64,000 nucleotides of DNA from Syngnathus acus (lineage: Eukaryota > Chordata > Actinopteri > Syngnathiformes > Syngnathidae). The position numbers were made by a program, and so were the translations under genes. Positions 48,714-64,000 of this stretch are shown here, one piece after another (the first letter of the stretch is position 1; each line of letters begins with the position of its first letter). A model generated the notes under the pieces. It was not told where the DNA came from. It ran no database searches and saw only the letters and a program-made list of their open reading frames with translations. The stretch is from positions 9,506,501 to 9,570,500 of the forward strand of contig NC_051101.1 of NCBI RefSeq assembly GCF_901709675.1. Direction: 5' to 3'.

Positions 48714-49282
48714 AGATACAAATTGTACTGCATGTTTTGGAGAAATAATCCAGCGTATGTGCCAAAGAGATGATGTTCAATTGGACATAATCTCTGCTTT
48801 GGTTCATTCCAACAGAATTTAAAGGAGTTGAAGTCAGGGCTCCAATTTTTCTACACCACACTGATGAATGTTGTATGTTTATCTTCTGTTACATTTCATT
48901 GCCAAGTGATACTCAGGAATTTATTTGTAATGTGTTTTACAATTGGTGTAATTTATTTGCTGTTATTGTTGTCTACCTATTACAATCAATGTACATTAAT
49001 TTGAGTGTTAATTTAGTTTTTTTGTTTGTTTTTGTGATTGTATCATTATGGTAAAAGCGTGTTGTTACAGCTGTTGTGAAATGCACTATTAATTTTTTAA
49101 TTTAATTTTTTTTTTGTATTGTATTGCATTATGATTTGCTCCAAAATGTGTTTTTGTATCTCAGGCTAATCTGCATGAAGTTCTATCAACATACATTTTT
49201 ACAGGAAGACGAAAATTAAAAAATGTTTGTCTCATTATAAAATTATTTTTCAAGTCTGTTTTTTTTAAAGGCAATTTCCTCC
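48714..49282. other. kcnk5 3' UTR meeting paraoxonase 3' end
   Basis: T-rich, non-coding. kcnk5 (plus) and the first paraoxonase (minus) converge here with about 570 bases between stop codons. Confidence 0.6.
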
Positions 49283-51681
<2,399 letters not shown>

Positions 51682-52378
51682 GTTTTAACAGCACAGCACA
51701 CTGTACAGAGGACAGCTAAATTTCGGAATAAATAGCTTACTCAGCTAACCCGAATCTGAAAGAGAGAGAGTAAATAAACAGGGGAATGGATGACCCCTCG
51801 TTTATCTGCCTGCTGCTCAAGCTCAATATAATTGCTGTAGAACGTACGCAAGGGATTTCAATCTTTGGTCTGTCCCAAAGTTTGGTTATGCCTCCAGAGT
51901 AACACAAGTAAACCACATCAAATGATCAAAAAGTGGATTTTAAAATGTTTTTATTTGAGTGCATGCTTTTGGTTTTACAGCACAAAATTTGATCTAATAT
52001 ATTCTTAGTGTTTTAACATAAAAACTGTGTAAGCACATTTATCGATCTGATCATAGGTCAATTTTGTACTTGTGGTTGCCGGAATCTATTCGAGAAGAAT
52101 TTGGGCGAGATGAACTAGTTGCCCAACCCACAGCAAAAAAAAAAAAAAAAATCTTCCGCGGCTTTTAAAAACTTTACACACTACAAACACAGTAATATTG
52201 CATTATCATTACTATCTTCCAATAAAATATTCACAGAGCCATTCATATTTTCCACAATTCACCATCACCAAAAAACATCTTCTTTCCTATAAGTGCATTT
52301 TTTTTTCATACAGTGGCAAAAACTACTCTTATTCATATCGTGTTCCCTGCTGTTTTGTAAGATGACATCACCGTCCGT

Positions 52379-54480
<2,102 letters not shown>

Positions 54481-56062
54481 GTTGAGGACTTGCAGCCGAT
54501 TTAGCAAAATGCTGCAAACTTGAGCAACTTTTCGACGCACCACTGCAAGCAGGCAAGGGGCGTGCCGGGGTGACTCTGATTTGAGAGATGCATTCAATGT
54601 CTGCTTAGGGGCAAAGGCTTACGACGCGGAATAATATGTTGGCATGTTTAATTGCATTTTATATTCTTAAATAGCGGTGAATATTTAGAGTAAATTGTTG
54701 CATTTTGCCTCAAAGTGCCATCGCCACTCAACTGCCTCTATAATGCTTGAATATGCAATATATTATTTCCTACTCATTATAAGTACTTGAATGCAGCATG
54801 GTGTCCTACAGGAAAGCGAAAACGCAAAACTTACGTGCATTGTTTTGTTTTTGATATATTAAAAAATCTGAAATTATTAAAAGTACTGCAGTGCGTTTGC
54901 GAAGACTACGGACTCCATACGTAGTTATTTGTGTAAAGTCGTCTTAAAACGAACACATTCTGCGGTGTTAGGCCGTTTTATGTAGAGTACTCGCTGGCTC
55001 GTATAGCTTAATGGTACGGTAGTTTCTATTTTGAAGACAAGTTATATTGTCATATTTAATTGCTATTTGTAATGGCTTAAAATAGTTTGGAATGCCTTCC
55101 ACAACATTTATAAAGCGATTATTAATATTCTAACATCAGTCCACAAATTGGACACACTTCCACAAACTCGAGATCATTTTGACTGGTACTTTGACTTTAC
55201 TTTTGTTTTGCTTTTAGACTGTAAATTGTTGAATGCTGAAATAAATTGCAATAGTTGTTAAATCTGTAAAATATTCAAGTCTATAAGGGGGGGGTGTTAA
55301 ATTCAAAAAGACGGTGTCTGCAAATCCCTGTTTAAACTGTTTATTTTTTTTGAAGTTGTTTTTGTAGGTGATGACTCTTCCCAACATAAAACAAAAAGTT
55401 ACAAAATTGTCTATGTCATCAAAATCATTTGTAAGAGACTTCATAAAAAAACAAACATGAACACATACATACACGTACAGAAGTGAACGTAACATAAAAT
55501 TGGCAAACTATCGACCCTGTGATATTCAGCATTGGGTGCATGCAACCTGACAGTTACTGTAGAATATCTACAAAAGTCCAATTTTTGAATAATAGCAACT
55601 AACAACTTCAAAAGACCGACAACTCCTGCACATAGCGATGTGTGTGTTGTGTGTGCACAGCACCGAGCACACCAGAGTCCTGACTGTCGCGTGAAGTCGT
55701 GGGGAGGTTCACAGTGTCGTACAGCAGGTTCCCGCATCAAAACAGTTTCAAGCAAGACTGTATATTTGGAACATACAAAATAAATTTTATTATCCATTCT
55801 CTTCATGTCTACATCTTATTAGAATTGTCAACACACCCAAATTAATTCTAATAATCCTGACAGGTGTAACAATACATGATCTGTCAAGTCCAGGTGTCAA
55901 AATATAAATGAATGTGAAAAGCAATTTAAATCATCTTTGTTATTGTTGACATAAAAAGGGGAACTGTGGCGCGGGGGCCACAGTGAAAACTAGGCAGGAT
56001 GTGGCCATGAGCACACACAAACACGGGACTCGGGGGGGTAACGGGGCGGGCAGGTGGGTCCC
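54481..56062. other. between paraoxonase B and csnk2a1
   Basis: No gene was recognised. The 3' UTR of csnk2a1 (minus strand) probably occupies about 55780-56062, with AATAAA on the minus strand near 55783-55795. The sequence at about 55000-55030 superficially resembles a tRNA start but does not fold as one on inspection. Confidence 0.45.
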
Positions 56063-58663
<2,601 letters not shown>

Positions 58664-58809
58664 ATTCTACACAGAATCTTCTTGAAAATCTCCTACAAGA
58701 CAAACAGAATCAAGATCACCGGAGTGTACACACCCTCAACTAAACACAATAGATCGCAACTACATATTTGAAATATTTTTTTCTCTCGCCGTATACATGA
58801 TGACACATA

Positions 58810-60000
58810 CCTGGGAGGTTACCTCCAGGAAGTTGGCGACGGATGAAAGGGAACGAGATCGGTTGAGAGGCCGCTAAAGTTCGAGAGCTACGCTGGCAAG
58901 CAGATATGACGACATATTTTACAACCATGGATAGACCAAAAGATTACATGAGTGACTTTGACTAGTTATTAAGACAAAGGAAGGTCGTCTAGATTTTTTT
59001 ACATGGAAGTCATTACATGGCTGAAATTGACTAGGTTACAAATAGGTGTATTTTCACCTGGCTGTTAAATGGGGGCATCCAACCAGTTTAATCAGGACGT
59101 ACGAGGTTCAATACAGTCATCACTGGGGGGCAACAACCACACAATACTTCCTGTAAGGGGAAAAAACAATGTAGGTTGATTTCAATCAATGCTGTCAATG
59201 AGGCAAACTAAGCTAACGCACGCCATCTACTATGGCTCAGAAGACCCAACATCTTTGATGTCGCTAAGCAATCAATCCACTCGCATGCTGTGATCAGGTG
59301 TCAAAAAAAGCTTCGTGGGGATGTGGCCAATTTGCCCGCTTCACGCTTTAACGAACGCGGCGGGTGCACGCAAGAAGCCCCCCTCGCTCAACGGCCTGCA
59401 CAAGTGCAATGCAGCTAAGGAGCTAACGTTAGCTTAGCTTACGGGGCAAGCCGGCTAGCTGGCCGGGCTGCTAACACGTTAGCATTAGCTAGTCAAGTGG
59501 AGAGGCTAAAGCCGGTAGCAAGTCACATTTCACAGAACCTGCCAACGCTAAAAGAACGTGATTCCGCGACAAAAATCCATTTTGGACACCGGGAGGGGCG
59601 AATCGCCGATTTCTATTGTCATTGTTTATGTTAAACCGAGCCACAAGCTTCGAAAATTTCTATTTCCTAGAGCTAAAAAGTGCTAAGCTAACAGGCTCAT
59701 GGGGGGAATGAATAGCCTGCTTGGATGGCGAGGCGAGTGGCTGGCAACGCCTTAAAAACACAGCCCGCAAAGACGAATGTGGCTACAGAGAACTAGCAAG
59801 ACTACGCTACGTAGTCCCCGCTACCCCTCGAAGGTAGAACGGTCAGCGGTGGTAACAAACATACGACGATTCGTGGTCAAATACAATTACCTCTCAGCGT
59901 TGCTGGGACATCAATATGGCGATGCTTGGGATCAGGAGCTTAGCTCGGGCGCCGCAGGCGGCAGGGGGCGCTCTCCCTTCTCTTTTTCCCACCACTTTTG
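58810..60000 (-). promoter_or_regulatory. csnk2a1 5' UTR exon and promoter region
   Basis: A candidate untranslated exon ends in CTCCCAG/GTATG near 58810 on the minus strand. From about 59330 to 59960 the sequence is comparatively GC-rich and contains repeated GCTAGC/GTTAGC-type motifs, which fits a housekeeping promoter. The precise first exon was not determined. Confidence 0.4.
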
Positions 60001-60958
60001 GGGGGGAATGGCCACCAACAGGTCGCATTGAAAGTGAACATCGTATTTCCTCTTCACTTGGCTGCATTATTTGAAATTTCTACGATGGATAACACGCAAT
60101 TTCATTAACCGGTATCCCTATAAAAAATTTCAGGTAAAAGTAGAAATAATGAATCACATTCTTTGCATAAACTAAATTAAGTTCAAGTTTTACCAGTTAT
60201 ATAGGATACCCATTTGGATAACTTGCCTTAAGAATAACAAAATGAAACTGCTCACTATGCTTTTTTAAAATTATTATTAACAACCTGTACAGAGAAGAGA
60301 ATTTGTTTGCAAATGATGTGATTTGACTAACAAAACAATTAAGTTAATTTATCTAATAATAACCAAATAAGCAAACCTGACAATATATTCAGCAACAATA
60401 ATTCTTGCAATGTCAAACCATACTTACAAATGTAATATTTACTTTAATACAATATTTTGCTTCTCTAATTCCGTTGCATCATTTTTGTTCGTTTTTTATG
60501 CCTTGTAACTTCTGACAATCTCTTTTTGTTTTCTTTACATCGTGTCAATCATCATGCCCGAAAAAACAACAGACCTCTGTTGACTACAAGTTCCAGTACA
60601 TATACAATTTTTTTTTTAAGTGTAGGAGGTAAAAGTAAAAAGTTGTCAGAAAACTAAATACTCAAGCAAAGTATAGATAACTGTAAAAACTAATTAAGTA
60701 AAGTTAAAAGTATTTGAAGCTTGCTATTTCCCACCACTCCTGAATGCTCCTTGAGTTACTTGTGGAAAAAAAGACCTTTGTTTTGGCAGTGGTCAGATTT
60801 GTTTACAATCGTGATACAAAGAACAAAATGCAATCAGGCCTGCATTTTGTTGAAAGGATACTTGGTTGGTGGTTGCGGAGGGGGAGGGACAGCCAGGGGC
60901 ATTTCCCCGAGATAATTATCCACATATGACCGGTCCAGACAAGACATTGGATTGATAA
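60001..60958. other. AT-rich intergenic DNA
   Basis: Nothing coding was recognised. It separates the divergently transcribed csnk2a1 and the secreted-protein gene. Confidence 0.5.
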
Positions 60959-61071
60959 TATAAAAAGAGCTTTGTCAACCCTGCAAGCTCTTATTTTCTT
61001 AGTCGAGCCGCGCGCTGTCAAACAAAGACAATGGAGTCGGGTTGGAATCTTTCATTAAAGGTCAAAGGCCA
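60959..61071 (+). promoter_or_regulatory. TATA box and DR1-type nuclear receptor site
   Basis: TATAAAAA at 60959-60966 lies about 200 bases before the start codon of the secreted-protein gene. AGGTCAAAGGCCA at 61059-61071 is a near-perfect direct repeat with one-base spacing, the type bound by HNF4, PPAR/RXR or COUP-TF. Its position in the probable 5' UTR makes function uncertain. Confidence 0.4.
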
Positions 61072-61159
61072 ACGGGAGGAGAACAAGGTGCCTTCAATAA
61101 AAAGCCTCGGTTGCAATCCTGAGTCTTCACCGTTGGACTGCTGGACACTGACGTCAACA

Positions 61160-62929
61160 ATGAAGCTGTGAGTTTCCATATTTTAATTTTGAATTTTGAA
61201 CTTTCACTAACGATTTGAACTTTATAATTTCAGTGTTATATGCTGGCTGATGCTCCTCCCGCTTGTTACAGCAGCTCTAATCAGAGGTGAGCCAATATGA
61301 TGATCAATTGATTTGCTAACAAATACCACAACTGTTTCTCTTTTTCTCCTTTTTGAATGTTTTTGTAGCACGGAGAGAAGATGTTTTAAGTTTTCTGAAT
61401 GGTGAGAATAATTCTGCCAGACTTTTCAAAGCATTTATTGTTATTGTCCTGCTTCTTGATTTTACTATATGGTACAGTATTTTGATGTTAGTCAGTATTT
61501 TGAACTCCTAGAACAAAATGAAAACATTAATTGTTCATCTCTGTTGTTGTAGATGCCCTCAGCACAAAAACAGGAGAGACCATGCCTGCAATTATGACAG
61601 GTCTGTGACATCGAGAGAAATCGACAGATGATAAGAATAACGATAAATGATGATAGACGATAAGAAGAATTACACACATCTGGTAGAGGCAAAATCAAAA
61701 CCGAGTTTCAGTTTTGTTATGCTTGTGACATGATTTTTTTAAAATCATGGTGTTATGAGTCATCTTTCGCAGGGCACAGAAACCCGCCAAGTGAACCAGA
61801 GAAAGGTCAAGATTCTCAAGGTACTGTACTCGATACTCCTACAGTTTATGAGTCAGAATGAAAGTAATATGAACTCATTTTTTTCAACATTAATTTTCAG
61901 ATCTTTCAGAGGATCAGTCTTTGGAGAGCGCCAACCAAGACAAAATTACAGGTGTTTAATAAATGAAAAATGCTGAAAATATTTTGAACTTCAGATCAAA
62001 TGAATAGTAATAATAATCATAATTGCAGAACCTGAGGTGTCTGATGCGAACCTTGGAGGGGAAAGCAAAGGTAGAGCTTTAATGATTATCAAATAGTTAT
62101 GTTGTGTATACTTTATAATTTCACACATTAAAAAAAGTTGGACACCTTTGAGGCTATCATGTGGAATAAGCAAAATTTCAGGTTAATGTGTAACAATAAA
62201 CATAATTAAAATTGATTAACATGAAGGGGAAAAGAACTTAAAAATGCATCAAAATCTTGGCAAAAACACCAAATTAATTAACATAATTGGATTACTATGG
62301 AATTAAACTCTTAGTCAGTTTAAAACATCAATTTCCAAAAATCTAATTGTCCTACCCTTTTTTGGGATCTGTCTTCCCATTTGAAACCCAATCATTATTA
62401 TAATGATGTAGATTCTACCTTAAAGGTGTGAAATCAACATTTTGTCACTGCTTCCAAAGACCTTGACAGCGATGAGGCTCCTCAATCAAAGGAGGAAGAC
62501 AAAGCTCCACCTCGCAGACGAACGGGAGCGCCGCTTGCGAGCAGGAGACGAGCTCAAGATCAACAATGTGGAGAACGAGTCGATCTGAACAGTGAGGAGG
62601 CCGTTACTGATGCTATGAACGTGCCAAGCAGGCTGCCTGTCCAAGACACGAGTCTCCAGATGACAACGTCCGTTGAAGGGGTCCACTCGTTGGACACGAG
62701 CAGAGAACTGGATGTTCATGATGGTGAGTTTAAATGTTGAGTCTAAGTGCTTTCCCTCAGAAACAAGATCATTTGTCAGTTCTGAAACACATCCAATTGA
62801 CCCAAGACTTTTGATGGGAACATTCTTCTGCCTTCATCTAATTCCGTGACATACTTTTGAGTCAACCTCTTGGTGTTTTATTTATCATTTTTTCCCATTT
62901 TCTGTGACTCAGTCGCACCCATCCATTGA
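61160..62929 (+). CDS. unrecognised small secreted acidic protein with polybasic sites
   Basis: Nine exons: 61160-61167, 61234-61286, 61369-61401, 61553-61600, 61773-61820, 61901-61951, 62029-62070, 62460-62723 and 62913-62929. They total 564 bases, or 187 residues. All boundaries from the second exon onward are phase 1, and internal exons are multiples of three. A signal peptide (MKLVICWLMLLPLVTAA) is followed directly by a furin-type site RARR. The middle is acidic (SEDQSLES, EPEVSDANL, SKEEDKA). The large eighth exon carries two polybasic clusters, PPRRRTG and ASRRRAQ, seven residues apart, and the only mature-region cysteine (QQCGERVD). The ending (VAPIH) depends on the last short exon. 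The layout suggests a secreted precursor processed by convertases or a mineral-binding matrix protein, but I recognise no family. The intact frame over nine exons makes a real gene likely. Confidence 0.7.
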
Positions 62930-63717
62930 CTCACTGTCAGCAGCAGGTCAGCCAGTTCCAGTTGTTGCCCAGATTTAGACTTGTATTCACTTTGAGCTTT
63001 TCTAGGCACTGGGAAAGGGAACAAGGTTCAAATTCAATGGAACAAAGAATTAAATTTGCAAAACAAAGGGTATACATTGAAATTATGTGAAAAGAAGACA
63101 CAAAAAGGACAAAATGACAGGTTGTTAATTCATTATCTGTATGATCGTCTTTAGGCCGTCCAGTGGGAGCTTCTCCAAGCTGAAAAAAGGCAGACTCTAC
63201 CCGGACTGGTTGGGAGCCAATCACAGGGCACAAATGGTGACAGAAAAGCATTCACGCTCATATTAACATCAATCAATGACTTCTGTTACCTATTATTTTC
63301 TTCAAAAATGAAAAGTGGCCTTTGTTTTTTTTAAACTTGATAACTGGTGTGGCAGTACAGTAGTCTTTAACAAGAGTACCATTTTGGTTGTAGTACAAAG
63401 AATACAGGAAGAGAAGAAGACAAGTGGTCTGGACAAAACTTTCGGTTCCTTTCTGTTTTTTTTTTGTTTTTTTTAGCTAAATGTGAGCCAAGAGAATAAT
63501 TTAGCTGAAAACTGTCTGGAAAAAATAAATGCATATGGGATAAAATGGGGTAAGCTTTGTTTTCTTTTCATTTAGTGTCTCTCTTTGTTTACATAACTAT
63601 CATACATGAGTATTATCAGTGCTAAATAAACTTGTAGCCCATATGGAAACATATAATCTATGAGATCAAAATAGGACGGTACAATTCAAAAAGTTAATAC
63701 AATGGGAAAAAAAAGTT
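62930..63717. other. convergent 3' flanks
   Basis: Non-coding. It contains the 3' UTR of the secreted-protein gene, a fish repeat fragment at about 63195-63265, and AATAAA near 63523. The T run at 63457-63474 lies on the plus strand. Confidence 0.5.
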
Positions 63718-64000
63718 TCATTTCCTGAAGTGTTGAAGTTCACTATACACATCCGATTGAATTCCGTGTAATTCCTACAAGATAAGAGCAAATTAAAATG
63801 CCATCAGTTTATTTTCTTTTAATTTAATGTAAAACAAATTACACTTCACCTGATAGGGCGATTCTGTTATCTCATCCGGTTTGGGTTGTCCATGCCTTTT
63901 TGCTGTTAATAAAAAAATATAAATTACTGATCAATATCTTAAAAAAAATAGCTCGTAAGATTAACGTTTACCGTCTTCCTGTGTTCTTTTCTTGTGGAGT
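63718..64000 (-). CDS. tyrobp: TYROBP (DAP12) immune adaptor, 3' end
   Basis: Three minus-strand exons are seen: 64000-63972 (cut by the window edge), 63902-63850 and 63774-63718 (stop). The visible C-terminus reads KRHGQPKPDEITESPYQELH and continues to a stop after HFRK. It contains one perfect ITAM, YQEL-(7)-YSEL, inside the segment TESPYQEL ... SDVYSEL, which matches human DAP12 (TESPYQEL ... SDVYSDL) almost exactly. DAP12 is a disulfide-linked homodimeric membrane adaptor of NK and myeloid cells. It pairs through a transmembrane aspartate with activating receptors and recruits Syk/ZAP70 through the phosphorylated ITAM. The signal peptide, cysteines and transmembrane segment lie beyond the window. 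Confidence 0.9.

Noticed and set aside
54999-55035. tRNA-like string GGCTCGTATAGCTTAATGG
   Set aside because: No matching acceptor stem, anticodon stem or T-loop could be folded from the following bases.

Overview
The window is nuclear DNA of a vertebrate, almost certainly a ray-finned fish (probably a percomorph). Genes are split into many short exons with GT/AG introns often under 150 bp. hAT-type transposons and generic fish repeats are present, and every recognisable gene is vertebrate. I reconstructed exons by hand from splice sites and reading phase; for the main genes the exon lengths sum to an intact frame.

Layout. 1-6.0 kb: mostly repeats, with one orphan exon candidate on the minus strand. 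6.0-17.1 kb, plus strand: tenascin-X-like (tnxb), steroid 21-hydroxylase (cyp21a2) and allograft inflammatory factor 1 (aif1). All three are MHC class III genes in mammals, so this is an MHC-III-like segment. 19.4-37.5 kb, minus strand: a very large erythrocyte protein 4.1 gene (epb41), with a hAT element near its 3' end. 37.5-46 kb: upstream introns or intergenic DNA with two candidate 5' exons. 46.2-48.7 kb, plus: a two-pore potassium channel, kcnk5-like. 49.3-54.5 kb, minus: two tandem paraoxonase genes. 56.1-58.7 kb, minus: casein kinase 2 alpha (csnk2a1), with a GC-rich upstream region to about 60 kb. 61.2-62.9 kb, plus: an unrecognised small secreted protein with furin-like and polybasic sites. 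63.7-64 kb, minus: the 3' end of tyrobp (DAP12).

The most unusual feature is inside epb41. Between the FERM-adjacent exon and the spectrin-actin-binding region lie 13 consecutive exons, all beginning and ending in phase 1, adding 985 codons. Nearly all end in a variant of an acidic D-D-W-F-x-L-L-D motif, and most then run to a Pro/Gly splice junction. Any subset can be skipped without a frameshift. One of these exons also carries about 240 residues of acidic coiled coil. The N-terminal exon is expanded into a long Lys/Glu-rich helix. If all exons are used the protein would be about 2284 residues, far larger than mammalian 4.1R. I do not know of this array from mammalian 4.1 proteins.

The genes do not form one pathway. 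They are extracellular matrix (tnxb), steroid synthesis (cyp21a2), immune cell function (aif1, tyrobp), membrane skeleton (epb41), K+ conductance (kcnk5), lactone/ester hydrolysis (paraoxonases) and a general protein kinase (csnk2a1).
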